Under the pieces are notes generated by a model that saw nothing but the letters and a program-made list of their open reading frames with translations, was not told the origin of the DNA and made no database searches. Of a stretch of DNA of 16,286 nucleotides, positions 1 to 9,156 are shown piece by piece. The stretch spans positions 1 to 16,286 of the forward strand of contig CAMPIU010000017.1 of assembly GCA_946886545.1 (NCBI GenBank), given 5' to 3'. The position numbers and the translations under genes are program-made. This DNA comes from an uncultured Flavobacteriales bacterium (GTDB taxonomy: Bacteria > Bacteroidota > Bacteroidia > Flavobacteriales > Crocinitomicaceae). Each line of letters begins with the position of its first letter. The stretch's first letter is position 1.

Positions 1-122
1 CAATAAATGGGATCATAATTAAAGAAGATAAGGTGAAATATTTTGAAAAGGGTAAAGAAATTATATTCGGATCATTTTTATTTATTAAATCGACAGACTT
101 AACAACTCCAAAGGAACTATGA
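1..122 (+). CDS. 3' end of an unidentified upstream gene (partial)
   Basis: In the third forward frame, codons are open from the window edge (first whole codon at 3) to a TGA at 120-122. This gives about 39 residues that begin INGIIIKEDKVKYF and end STDLTTPKEL. The mix of charged and hydrophobic residues looks protein-like, and the other two forward frames stop almost at once. A stop-free run of this length can arise by chance in AT-rich DNA, so the call is tentative. No family is recognisable from so short a tail. The 5' end lies outside the window. Confidence 0.45.
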   Translation, partial: INGIIIKEDKVKYFEKGKEIIFGSFLFIKSTDLTTPKEL

Positions 123-226
123 AAATAAAGGGATCTGAAGACAAAGAAACTCATTCTGACTGAAAGAAATGAATAGATGTCCATACTATCCGTAGTCCGA
201 AAAGAATAACAATCCAATAATTCGTA

Positions 227-244
227 TCCCGATAATTATCGGGA
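227..244. repeat. Perfect 18-bp palindrome TCCCGATAATTATCGGGA
   Basis: The sequence reads the same on both strands, with no loop. It lies upstream of ligA, 5' of the candidate promoter. It could be a dimeric regulator site, a small hairpin at the end of the upstream transcript, or a dispersed intergenic palindrome. There is no T tract after it, so it is not a classical terminator. Only one copy is present in this window. Confidence 0.7.
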
Positions 245-248
245 CGGC

Positions 249-2749
<2,501 letters not shown>

Positions 2750-2753
2750 AAAA

Positions 2754-2761
2754 CAAAACTA
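2754..2761 (-). promoter_or_regulatory. Candidate -7 box of the minus-strand hypothetical gene
   Basis: The minus strand reads TAGTTTTG, an exact match to TAnnTTTG, ending 4 nt before the ATG at 2749. Initiation at the usual distance would fall at or next to the start codon, implying little or no 5' leader. No good -33 TTTG is visible at the right spacing, so confidence is limited. Confidence 0.35.
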
Positions 2762-2894
2762 CTTGAAGGAATTGACAATTAAAAATTGAAAAGTAGAATT
2801 CTCTTCAAAGTTCTGCTTTTCTCTTTGAGAATCAGAACTTCAGTATTCCTTTGTTGTATAGTTATTTTAGGACAAGGCATTGGAAAAATTTGAA

Positions 2895-2938
2895 GCGTAG
2901 ATAGAACGTAGGTAGAGCGACTATAGAGCGACTTTTGT
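2895..2938. repeat. Four 11-bp tandem units upstream of dapA
   Basis: Four consecutive 11-nt units: GCGTAGATAGA, ACGTAGGTAGA, GCGACTATAGA and GCGACTTTTGT. Positions 2 (C), 3 (G), 8 (T) and 10 (G) are invariant. Units 3 and 4 share GCGACT, and units 1 and 2 share CGTAG. The period is close to one helical turn, so the conserved bases face the same side of DNA. The array ends 111 nt before the dapA ATG, on the 5' side of its candidate promoter. It could be an operator or activator site, or decayed repeat DNA. Confidence 0.5.
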
Positions 2939-2972
2939 GTCAATTTTTAACATTATGAATAACTTTTAACTT

Positions 2973-2997
2973 CATTCGTAATTAGCATTCGTAATTC
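2973..2997. repeat. Intergenic AATTCG repeat, copy 2 (upstream of dapA)
   Basis: Two exact copies of CATTCGTAATT (2973-2983 and 2986-2996), offset by 13 nt and followed by C at 2997. The same word, ATTCGTAATTCG, occurs upstream of ligA. Confidence 0.7.
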
Positions 2998-3018
2998 GCA
3001 ATTGATTTTGTAATTTCG
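2988..3018 (+). promoter_or_regulatory. Candidate dapA promoter
   Basis: TAATTTCG (3011-3018) differs by one base from TAnnTTTG. TTCG (2988-2991), inside the second CATTCGTAATT copy, lies exactly 19 nt upstream. The spacing and the use of the repeat's TTCG are the same as for ligA. Transcription would start around 3024, giving a leader of about 25 nt. Confidence 0.35.
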
Positions 3019-3049
3019 TAAAGACTTTTTACTGTTTAAAATAATTACA

Positions 3050-3925
3050 ATGAATCTATTTAAAGGAACCGGAGTTGCATTAGTAACACCATTCAATGCA
3101 GACATGTCGATCGATTTTCCGGCATTGCGCAGATTGGTACAGGAACAAATTTCAGGAGGGACGAATTACTTAGTGGTTCAGGGAACTACCGGTGAATCCC
3201 CGACTTTAAACAGTGAGGAAAAAAAACAGGTGCTGGAAACTGTTTTAGAAGCAAATAAAGGAACTTTACCGATAGTTTACGGAGTTGGTGGAAACAATAC
3301 CGTTGAAGTTGCAGAAACACTCAGAACCGTTCCGAAAGGAGTCGACGGAATTCTGTCAGTAGCTCCGTATTATAACAAACCGACACAAGCAGGTTATATT
3401 GCTCATTACAAAGCATTGGCTTCGGCTACCGATTTGCCTATTATTTTATATAATGTTCCGGGAAGAACAGGATCAAATGTTCTTGCTGAAACAACCCTGG
3501 AATTGGCAGAGATCAAAAACATTGTTGCTATGAAAGAAGCTTCCGGTAACCTGGAGCAGATTATGGAGATCATTCGCTGCAGACCTGAAGGATTTTTAGT
3601 CCTTTCCGGAGATGATGCAATCACATTACCCTTAATTGCTGCAGGCGCTGATGGTGTAATTTCAGTGGTGGCAAATTCTTTCCCGCTTCAGTTCAGCCAA
3701 ATGGTTGCCAGTGCATTGAACGGTGATTTTGAAACAGCAAGAAAACTCCATTATGATTTGTTGCCGGTAACCAAATTGCTTTTTGCAGAAGGAAATCCGG
3801 GGGGAGTTAAAATTGCATTGGAAAAATTGGGGTGGATGAAACCGTATATGCGCCTTCCTTTAGTACAGGTTTCCGATGGATTAAAAACGAAGATCGTTGA
3901 AGAAACAATCAAATTGATGAAATAA
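3050..3925 (+). CDS. dapA: 4-hydroxy-tetrahydrodipicolinate synthase
   Basis: Condenses pyruvate with aspartate semialdehyde, the first committed step toward diaminopimelate and lysine, and so feeds both protein and peptidoglycan synthesis in the cytoplasm. The 291-residue length is typical. Family residues are visible: the GTTGE motif with Thr46-Thr47, Tyr134 in LYNVPGRTG (with Arg139), and the Schiff-base Lys162 in MKEASGN. The C-terminal GNPGGVKIALEKLG segment is also typical. The ATG at 3050 gives the expected FKGTGVALVTPF start. It appears monocistronic: a 125-nt gap follows before the next start. No lysine riboswitch is evident in the short leader. Confidence 0.97.
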   Translation: MNLFKGTGVALVTPFNADMSIDFPALRRLVQEQISGGTNYLVVQGTTGESPTLNSEEKKQVLETVLEANKGTLPIVYGVGGNNTVEVAETLRTVPKGVDGILSVAPYYNKPTQAGYIAHYKALASATDLPIILYNVPGRTGSNVLAETTLELAEIKNIVAMKEASGNLEQIMEIIRCRPEGFLVLSGDDAITLPLIAAGADGVISVVANSFPLQFSQMVASALNGDFETARKLHYDLLPVTKLLFAEGNPGGVKIALEKLGWMKPYMRLPLVQVSDGLKTKIVEETIKLMK

Positions 3926-4050
3926 ATTTGAGATGCTCTGATGTTTAATTTCTTCAGGCATGCCGGCTAAAAGTCCCGGAAACAAAAAAACTGACTAAAT
4001 AATCACGCGATTCATTGAAAATTAATAGATTCGCACTAAATTACTTGACG

Positions 4051-4914
4051 ATGAAAAATAAACTAATCTTAGGTAGCGTCTTGTTAATGTTCGCTTATGC
4101 TTGTGGTTCGGGAGAAGAAAAACAGGAAATAGCAACAGTTGAAGAACAAGAAACCGTAGAGGCTGCTAATGTAAACTATAATATTCCATCGCCTTCGGAG
4201 CAATTTGCTTTGATCTCTAAGATGGACGCTGTGAAGAATACAAAAATCTTACACGATCCTGCATTGGCAGACAAGTATTCCAACTCTTCTCAAAAAGCCT
4301 TGAATTTTGGTGTTTATACTGCTGATGTAGCATATTTGACTTCATTTAACGAAACAAATAAGTATTTGAGCTATTTCGGTAAGTTGGAGAAACTGGGTTC
4401 TGATATCGGTGTTGCTCAGGTATTTGGAAATGAATTGGGTGAACTGGCTAAGAAATGGGACGGAAACGCAGATTCATTATTCAAATTAAGTGATGATGTT
4501 TATAACCGTACATTTCAGCGCTTGATTGAGATCGATAAAGGCGATGAACTTTCATTAATGCTTGTCGGCGGATGGATTGAATCCATGCACTTAATGATCG
4601 GAAGTTCAAAAGGTTTTGGTAAATCTCCCAAATTGGATCAGGCTTTGGCTGACCAAAAATTAGTGGCTGAGAACTTGTTGGAGTTTTTGGTAAGCTACCA
4701 GGATAATGGAGCTGTAAAAGAATATTCTGCTGCTGTAGAGGAGATTCTGAAAGTATATGAACAATTGGATTGCAACTCTGGTGAAACACAGGTGCAGAAC
4801 TCTAACGGGAAATTAACTTTTTCCGGAGGTGATAGCTGTAAAATGACACAAAAGTGTTTTGATAACCTATCGAAAAAGATCAAAGAAATACGTACTAAAA
4901 TTATAACTGCTTAA
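4051..4914 (+). CDS. Putative lipoprotein of unknown function
   Basis: A 287-residue product. The ATG at 4051 gives a lipoprotein signal (MKNKLILGSVLLMFAYACGSG) with probable lipidated Cys18. Reading from a TTG at 4015 would add 12 residues before a normal signal, so I reject it. The signal is followed by an acidic linker (about 22-45), then a helix-rich domain with conserved-looking stretches such as ALNFGVYTADVAYL and LVGGWIESMHL, and two C-terminal Cys (SCKMTQKC) that could pair. I recall similar uncharacterised lipoproteins in Bacteroidota but cannot name a family. A near -7 match (TAGATTCG, 4026-4033) precedes the start. The next gene begins 10 nt downstream and is probably cotranscribed. 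Confidence 0.85.
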   Translation: MKNKLILGSVLLMFAYACGSGEEKQEIATVEEQETVEAANVNYNIPSPSEQFALISKMDAVKNTKILHDPALADKYSNSSQKALNFGVYTADVAYLTSFNETNKYLSYFGKLEKLGSDIGVAQVFGNELGELAKKWDGNADSLFKLSDDVYNRTFQRLIEIDKGDELSLMLVGGWIESMHLMIGSSKGFGKSPKLDQALADQKLVAENLLEFLVSYQDNGAVKEYSAAVEEILKVYEQLDCNSGETQVQNSNGKLTFSGGDSCKMTQKCFDNLSKKIKEIRTKIITA

Positions 4915-4924
4915 CTTTTTAGCT

Positions 4925-5395
4925 ATGAAATTTATATTAACAGTAGCCCTACTATTTGGTTTTGTGTTTAGTTTTGCTCAATGCCCGCCTGCTGAAGCAT
5001 TCATGAAGAAGAAAAAAAACAAAGATGCATACAGCTTAAACTCCCAATCGCGTTCAGGATCAATTGCTTCAGACGAATCGTATGAAATGTCTTTTATTGC
5101 ACATCAGGGACTTGATTACCGCTTAACAACTGTTTTAGGTGAAGGAAGCGTCGGAACACTGAACTATGAGATCTACGAAATGGTAGTTGAGAAAAAAACT
5201 GAAGGAGAAAAAGAGACTTTTAAAAGAGTGAAAAAAGTATTGGCATCTTCAGGAAATGCTGAGGTTTTGGAGTTTACATCAGATAAATCACGTAAAATTT
5301 TCATCAATGTTTCCATTACAGGTGGAGATAAAAAGAAATTGGCATGTGTTGGTGTTTTAATCGAAACCAAACGTTCTGAAAAAACAGGGTTTTAA
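4925..5395 (+). CDS. Secreted hypothetical protein
   Basis: A 156-residue product with a clear signal peptide (MKFILTVALLFGFVFSFAQ, probable cleavage around the AQ), so exported to the periplasm or beyond. The mature part starts CPPAEAF, has a basic run KKKKNK, then a probably beta-rich domain (YEMSFIAHQGLDYRLTTV; later KIFINVSITGGDKKKLACVGVLIE). The two Cys near the ends of the mature chain could form a disulfide. Function unknown; no named family recognised. It lies 10 nt after the lipoprotein gene, and the pair ends at a strong palindromic terminator, so the two may work together in the envelope. Confidence 0.8.
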   Translation: MKFILTVALLFGFVFSFAQCPPAEAFMKKKKNKDAYSLNSQSRSGSIASDESYEMSFIAHQGLDYRLTTVLGEGSVGTLNYEIYEMVVEKKTEGEKETFKRVKKVLASSGNAEVLEFTSDKSRKIFINVSITGGDKKKLACVGVLIETKRSEKTGF

Positions 5396-5412
5396 TCCGT
5401 TTTAAATCATAT

Positions 5413-5458
5413 TGAAAAACAGTAGGGGCGGAAAATTTTCCGCCCCTACTGTTTTTCA
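5413..5458. terminator. Perfect 46-bp palindrome, bidirectional terminator
   Basis: 23-bp arms, perfectly complementary with no spacer. The inner part is GGGGCGGAAAA and its complement, and the outer part ends in GTTTTT (A tract on the left, T tract on the right). A GC-rich stem followed by five T is the form of an intrinsic terminator on either strand. It begins 18 nt after the stop codon at 5395 and would close the 4051-5395 transcription unit. The absence of any loop spacer and the perfect symmetry are unusual. Confidence 0.8.
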
Positions 5459-5479
5459 CCGGAGGCTATTCACAATCCG

Positions 5480-5498
5480 GATTGCATAATTTGCAATC
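5480..5498. repeat. Small hairpin between terminator and nrnA
   Basis: GATTGCA (5480-5486) pairs with TGCAATC (5492-5498) around a 5-nt loop. Its role is unknown. It may be part of the repeat-rich leader of the phosphoesterase operon. Confidence 0.4.
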
Positions 5499-5505
5499 TT
5501 CAAGT

Positions 5506-5534
5506 CGGAATTCATAATCGGGAATTCGTAATTT
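5506..5534. repeat. Intergenic AATTCG repeat, copy 3 (upstream of nrnA)
   Basis: Two successive variants, CGGAATTCATAATC and GGGAATTCGTAATT, end 6 nt before the ATG at 5541. They share GGAATTC and TAAT with the copies before ligA, dapA and bamD. No TAnnTTTG box follows at promoter spacing here. Confidence 0.6.
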
Positions 5535-5540
5535 CACAAC

Positions 5541-6548
5541 ATGTATCAATCATCACATAAAATATTGGAGTTTGTCGAACAAGCTCAGTCAATTGTAATC
5601 ACTTCGCATAAATCCCCGGATGGAGATTCAATCGGTAGTTCGCTCGCCTTGTTTCATATTCTGAAAAAATGGGGACGGAACGTACAGATTGTTCATCCTG
5701 ATCCTGCACCTGTTTTTTTGCATTGGGTTCCCGGTCAGGAACAAATCATTGATTTTGAAACGAAACGTGAGCAGGCCGTTGCAGCAATGCAATCAGCTGA
5801 TCTCATCTTTTGCCTGGATTATAATCACCCGTCGCGGGTTGGAGACCACATGCAGGTGCTTTTGATGGAATCGACGTCCAATAAAGTGATGATCGATCAT
5901 CATTTACATCCGGCAGATTTTTGTCAGGCTGTTATCTCGGAAACAGCTGCGTGTTCAACTTGTGAGTTAGTATACTCGTGGATCAAAGATATCGGTCGTT
6001 CGGATGATATAGATCAAACTTCCGGAGCATGTATTTATTTGGGAATTATGACGGATACTGGTTCTTTCCGTTTTCCTTCTGTAAGTCCCGGTACTCATGA
6101 GATTCTGGCAGACCTCTTGCGGAGAGGAGTGAAACATTATTTGGTTCATGAATCGGTTTATGACACGAACACCGTTGACCGGATCAAGTTGAGAGGTTAT
6201 GCCTTGTCCGAAAAACTGGTTTGTTTGAATGATATTCCTGTAGCTTACGTTTCCCTTTCCGAAAAAGAATTGGAGAAATACAATTATCAAAAAGGCGATA
6301 CCGAAGGGCTGGTAAACCAGATCCTTGGGATTCAAGGGGTTAAAATGGCAGTTTTGTTCGTTGAAAAAGAAGGGAAAGTCAAGATCTCTTTCAGGTCAAA
6401 AGGTGATTATTTTGTCAATGAACTGGCAAATACGCATTTCGAAGGTGGTGGACATGCCTATGCTTCCGGCGGTATTTCCACTGAAAGCCTTGAGAAAACT
6501 GTAGAAAAATTTGTAACATTTGTAAAAGATTTCATTCCTAAAGCATGA
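5541..6548 (+). CDS. nrnA: DHH-family phosphoesterase, NrnA-like (oligoribonuclease / pAp phosphatase)
   Basis: NrnA-type enzymes degrade short RNA oligonucleotides and dephosphorylate 3',5'-pAp to AMP in the cytoplasm. At 335 residues the length fits. DHH-domain metal ligands are visible: His23, Asp27 and Asp29 (SHKSPDGDSIGSS), Asp93 (FCLDYNH), Asp119-His120-His121 (MIDHHLH) and Asp172 (MTDTGSFRF). The C-terminal DHHA1 domain carries the substrate-binding GGGHAYASGG motif (His305). The stop overlaps the next ATG by four bases (ATGA), so translation is probably coupled to the FKBP lipoprotein gene, an arrangement I recall as common in Bacteroidota. Which of the two activities dominates cannot be told from sequence. 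Confidence 0.9.
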   Translation: MYQSSHKILEFVEQAQSIVITSHKSPDGDSIGSSLALFHILKKWGRNVQIVHPDPAPVFLHWVPGQEQIIDFETKREQAVAAMQSADLIFCLDYNHPSRVGDHMQVLLMESTSNKVMIDHHLHPADFCQAVISETAACSTCELVYSWIKDIGRSDDIDQTSGACIYLGIMTDTGSFRFPSVSPGTHEILADLLRRGVKHYLVHESVYDTNTVDRIKLRGYALSEKLVCLNDIPVAYVSLSEKELEKYNYQKGDTEGLVNQILGIQGVKMAVLFVEKEGKVKISFRSKGDYFVNELANTHFEGGGHAYASGGISTESLEKTVEKFVTFVKDFIPKA

Positions 6549-7057
6549 TAAAAAAAGAGTTCGCTTTCTGTTTGTTGCTTTTTTGCTCTTGCGCAGAAGA
6601 GGAGAAGCCGCCGAAACCTGTTCAGTGGAACATGGAAAAGTCTACTGAAATGAACAAAGAATTAGCGATAGAAGAAAGCATTAATATCGATCTTTACTTT
6701 GCCCAGCATGAAAATTGGGAGGTGAAAGAAACAGGAACAGGTTTGCGTTATGTTATTTTAAAAAAAACAGATGGTGCTTTTCCTGAACCGGGAATGGATG
6801 CCAGAACACAATATAAAATAAGTTTGTTGGATGGCACGGAAGTGTACAAAACAGCTTCGGATGAGGTGGATATCTTCCGGATTGATAAAAGTGATATGGA
6901 ATCTGGAATTCATGAAGGAATAAAATTGATGCGGGTAGGAGAAAAGGCAAAACTGGTCTTTCCAAGTCATCTTGCACACGGATTGGTAGGCGATTTACAG
7001 AAAATCCCGCCGCTTTCACCTTTGGTTGTTGATATTGAATTAATTGGAATAGAATGA
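6545..7057 (+). CDS. FKBP-type peptidyl-prolyl isomerase-like lipoprotein (GldI-like)
   Basis: A 170-residue product with a lipoprotein signal (MIKKEFAFCLLLFCSC, lipidated Cys16), so probably anchored on the periplasmic face of a membrane. One FKBP domain spans about 80-170 (TQYKISLLDGTEVY ... KIPPLSPLVVDIELI). Relative to FKBP12 several active-site residues differ: the Phe-Asp pair is Tyr-Lys, the pocket-floor Trp is Ile, and the LAYG Tyr is His. Catalysis may be weak or lost while the fold is kept. Placement after the DHH phosphoesterase and the lipoprotein form resemble gliding-associated GldI of flavobacteria, by inference. It overlaps both neighbours by 4 nt, so it is the middle gene of a coupled three-gene operon. 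Confidence 0.85.
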   Translation: MIKKEFAFCLLLFCSCAEEEKPPKPVQWNMEKSTEMNKELAIEESINIDLYFAQHENWEVKETGTGLRYVILKKTDGAFPEPGMDARTQYKISLLDGTEVYKTASDEVDIFRIDKSDMESGIHEGIKLMRVGEKAKLVFPSHLAHGLVGDLQKIPPLSPLVVDIELIGIE

Positions 7058-7929
7058 AAAAATTAAAATACATAGCTCTCGGTCTTTTTATCTCTGCCTG
7101 TACATCCGGTGTTGAAAGAACAGAAGATAAACCGGCGCCAACCACACGTGATTCCGGAAGTGAACTATCTGAGTCAGAACAATTAATCGAACCGAAAAAA
7201 CAAGTGGTCGACAAGAAAAGCTTCCCGAATGGAATTCAGATTCAGTGGTTTGAAAAAACAGATGGAGCACCGATCCGGGAAGGATCAGTTTATGAGATTA
7301 ATTTCAAAACAAAACTTCAGAATGGAGAAGTGGTTGATGGAAATTATAAACTGCAAAGAGATATGCTTCCCTTTTTGGTGGGATATGGAATGCAGACACC
7401 GGGATTTGATCTGGCAATAAAAGAATTGAGAGTGGGTGATTTCGTTGAAATCTTTATTCCGGGTAAACTGGCAAGAGGTAAAAAAGGGATTCCCGGAGTT
7501 ATTCCACCCGATGCTCCCAATATTGTAATGCTCCGGATAGGAAAAGAAATAAAACCAACAAAAGTCATTGACGGTGTGAAGGTATGGGAACTGGAAGAAA
7601 ATCCTGAAATGACTGATACCAAAGTGGGAGAAAGTTCAAACTTGGCGATCCATTATTTTGTCGGTACAAAATCAAATCCGAGATACGATAATTCATACCA
7701 GAGAAACACACCTTTTGCATTTGGAATGAAAGATCCTTCCCTGATTCCGGGATTGAGAAAAGCCATGTTAAATACAAAGATGTATGATAAATTGTATATT
7801 CTCGTTCCTGCAAAAGAAGCTTATGGTTCCAGAGGATATGTGGACTTGGTGAAACCCAATGAAGATCTGTTTTACGATGTAATTATCATGGATGTAGACG
7901 GAAAATCAGTCAAACAAAATGAAAATTGA
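7054..7929 (+). CDS. Two-domain FKBP-type peptidyl-prolyl isomerase lipoprotein
   Basis: A 291-residue product with a lipoprotein signal (MKKLKYIALGLFISAC, Cys16) and an acidic, low-complexity linker (about 17-55). Two FKBP domains follow: the first about 75-165 (YEINFKTKLQNGEVVDG ... GVIPPDAPNIVML), the second about 190-287 (LAIHYFVGTK ... LFYDVIIMDV). In domain 1 the pocket Trp is Phe and LAYG reads LARG. In domain 2 Tyr-Asp, PFAF, EAYG and the late Phe are kept but the Trp position is Leu. Domain 2 therefore looks closer to an active isomerase. Probably a periplasmic folding factor or scaffold acting with the preceding FKBP. Last gene of the operon; its stop codon lies inside a long hairpin. 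Confidence 0.88.
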   Translation: MKKLKYIALGLFISACTSGVERTEDKPAPTTRDSGSELSESEQLIEPKKQVVDKKSFPNGIQIQWFEKTDGAPIREGSVYEINFKTKLQNGEVVDGNYKLQRDMLPFLVGYGMQTPGFDLAIKELRVGDFVEIFIPGKLARGKKGIPGVIPPDAPNIVMLRIGKEIKPTKVIDGVKVWELEENPEMTDTKVGESSNLAIHYFVGTKSNPRYDNSYQRNTPFAFGMKDPSLIPGLRKAMLNTKMYDKLYILVPAKEAYGSRGYVDLVKPNEDLFYDVIIMDVDGKSVKQNEN

Positions 7930-8010
7930 GAATGTAAAATTGAAAAGGAAGACAAAGTGTTGATTAGGACCAATTCCCTTTTCAATTCTCCATTTTACAT
8001 TTTCAATTTT
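7922..8010. repeat. Long imperfect inverted repeat at the FKBP operon end
   Basis: The left arm, starting AAAATTGAGAATGTAAAAT at 7922, pairs with ATTTTACATTTTCAATTTT at 7992-8010. The outer stem is 19 pairs with one G-T mismatch. An inner 8-pair stem (TGAAAAGG at 7941-7948 with its complement at 7977-7984) is separated by an asymmetric bulge. The stop codon at 7927-7929 is inside the left arm. The right-arm word recurs exactly at 14992-15010. It may stabilise or end the transcript, but the shared word suggests a dispersed repeat. Confidence 0.65.
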
Positions 8011-8076
8011 GAAGTTATGAACTTGTAAATGTTGGAATTAACGTTTTTTCGCAAGTGAAATTTGGCTTTTTTTTGT

Positions 8077-8084
8077 TAGTTTTG
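8077..8084 (+). promoter_or_regulatory. Candidate -7 box for the M23 peptidase gene
   Basis: TAGTTTTG matches TAnnTTTG exactly and lies 31 nt before the ATG at 8116, giving a leader of about 25 nt. A T tract precedes it. TTTG at 8061-8064 is too close (12 nt) for the usual -33 element, so only the -7 box is supported. Confidence 0.45.
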
Positions 8085-8115
8085 CGACACCCAGAAAATA
8101 CCAAAGGCTTTAATT

Positions 8116-9069
8116 ATGAACAAATTTCTTTATTTCCTACTCCTATTTGTTTCATTTTCGGGATTGGCTCAAAGTCCAATCGATACTGTTAACACTGAAA
8201 AAGGTGAGATGGTAATCTACTCCAATCGAACATGGAAATTCTTGTTGGATGAAGAGTTTGATGGCATCATGAATGAAGCGCTTTTTAATATTATTCAGGC
8301 AGATACAAATTTAAATCTGGTTCAAACCTGGAATAATGATCTTTGTTTCACTTCTGAAAGAACCAATGACCTATCCCGGATGAATGATACCATTTGGTTG
8401 TGTTTGGTAGACGACATGCATAAGGACTTTGTTTCTCCGGTTCCGGGTATCGTAACTTCCCGTTATGGATACAGAAAAGGAAGATATCACAATGGAATTG
8501 ATTTGAATCTTAGAACGGGTGATACGGTAAAAGCTGCGTTTTCCGGACGTGTAAGATACGCAAAGTGGAATGACGGTGGTTTTGGTAATTTAGTGATTAT
8601 TCGTCACCACAACGGACTGGAAACGTTTTACGCACATCTTTCGAAGCACTTGGTTGCTCCCGATCAGGAAGTAAAAGCCGGTGAACCAATCGGTTTGGGA
8701 GGAAATACAGGACGTTCATTCGGAGCTCATTTGCATTTTGAAGTTCGTTTCTATGATTCACCCTTGAATCCGGAAGAAGTGATTGATTTTGCAAAGAAAG
8801 AATTGAAGGACGAAAATTTGCTGGTTCAGAAAAGATTGTTCAGACCTGGTGCTAAACCGAGTGACGAAGAAATTTCAGGAGAATCTATAGCAGCTGTTCA
8901 GGCTAGAACGGAAGCGGCAGGTGCCAGAAAATACTATAAAATCAGAAGCGGAGATACTCTTTCACAGATTGCTTCCAAAAGCAATACGACAGTTTCAAGA
9001 CTTTGTAAACTCAATGGAATCAGACCGACAACACTTTTACAGGTTGGTCGACAACTGCGTGTGAGATAA
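8116..9069 (+). CDS. Secreted M23 peptidoglycan endopeptidase with LysM domain
   Basis: Cuts peptide cross-links in peptidoglycan in the periplasm. The 317-residue product has a signal peptide (MNKFLYFLLLFVSFSGLAQ), an N-terminal region of unknown fold (about 20-105), an M23 LytM-like domain (about 110-225) and a C-terminal LysM domain (about 272-317, YYKIRSGDTLSQIASKSN). The zinc ligands are all present: His125 and Asp129 (HNGID), and His207 in HLHFE, with His174 (FYAHL) and His205 as catalytic partners, so it should be active. LysM would bind the glycan strand. This resembles envelope hydrolases of the NlpD/MepM type, though there the LysM normally lies N-terminal. It seems to be transcribed alone, from a TAGTTTTG box. 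Confidence 0.93.
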   Translation: MNKFLYFLLLFVSFSGLAQSPIDTVNTEKGEMVIYSNRTWKFLLDEEFDGIMNEALFNIIQADTNLNLVQTWNNDLCFTSERTNDLSRMNDTIWLCLVDDMHKDFVSPVPGIVTSRYGYRKGRYHNGIDLNLRTGDTVKAAFSGRVRYAKWNDGGFGNLVIIRHHNGLETFYAHLSKHLVAPDQEVKAGEPIGLGGNTGRSFGAHLHFEVRFYDSPLNPEEVIDFAKKELKDENLLVQKRLFRPGAKPSDEEISGESIAAVQARTEAAGARKYYKIRSGDTLSQIASKSNTTVSRLCKLNGIRPTTLLQVGRQLRVR

Positions 9070-9156
9070 AGATGAATTACCTAAATTCTTCGTTTAACTA
9101 ATTTTTTTTACTGTTAAAAATTTGGTTGCTAAAAGCGGTTTTCCTAAATTGCTGAT

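Larger units (their letters stand above)
2750..3049. other. Divergent intergenic region between the minus-strand gene and dapA
   Basis: 300 nt with no credible gene. It holds, left to right: the candidate -7 box of the minus-strand gene; AATTGACAATTAAAAATTG (2770-2788), similar to the CAATTTT repeats elsewhere; a weak hairpin (AAGTTCTG 2808-2815 pairing with CAGAACTT 2833-2840); an 11-bp-phased repeat array (2895-2938); a doubled CATTCGTAATT repeat (2973-2996); and a candidate dapA promoter. Its density of ordered motifs is greater than in the other gaps of this window. Confidence 0.7.

Noticed and set aside
3001..3049. Lysine riboswitch before dapA
   Set aside because: The leader is too short and lacks the conserved multi-helix junction sequence.
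4015..4050. TTG start extending the lipoprotein by 12 residues
   Set aside because: The ATG at 4051 gives a standard lipoprotein signal peptide.
3926..4050. Terminator after dapA
   Set aside because: Only short GC matches (GCCGG, CCCGG) that do not form a stable stem followed by a T tract.
6753..7214. Minus-strand reading frame of 153 codons opposite the FKBP genes
   Set aside because: Lies across two well-supported plus-strand genes; composition (many Phe, Pro, His, Cys) is that of a shadow frame; no promoter or family motif.
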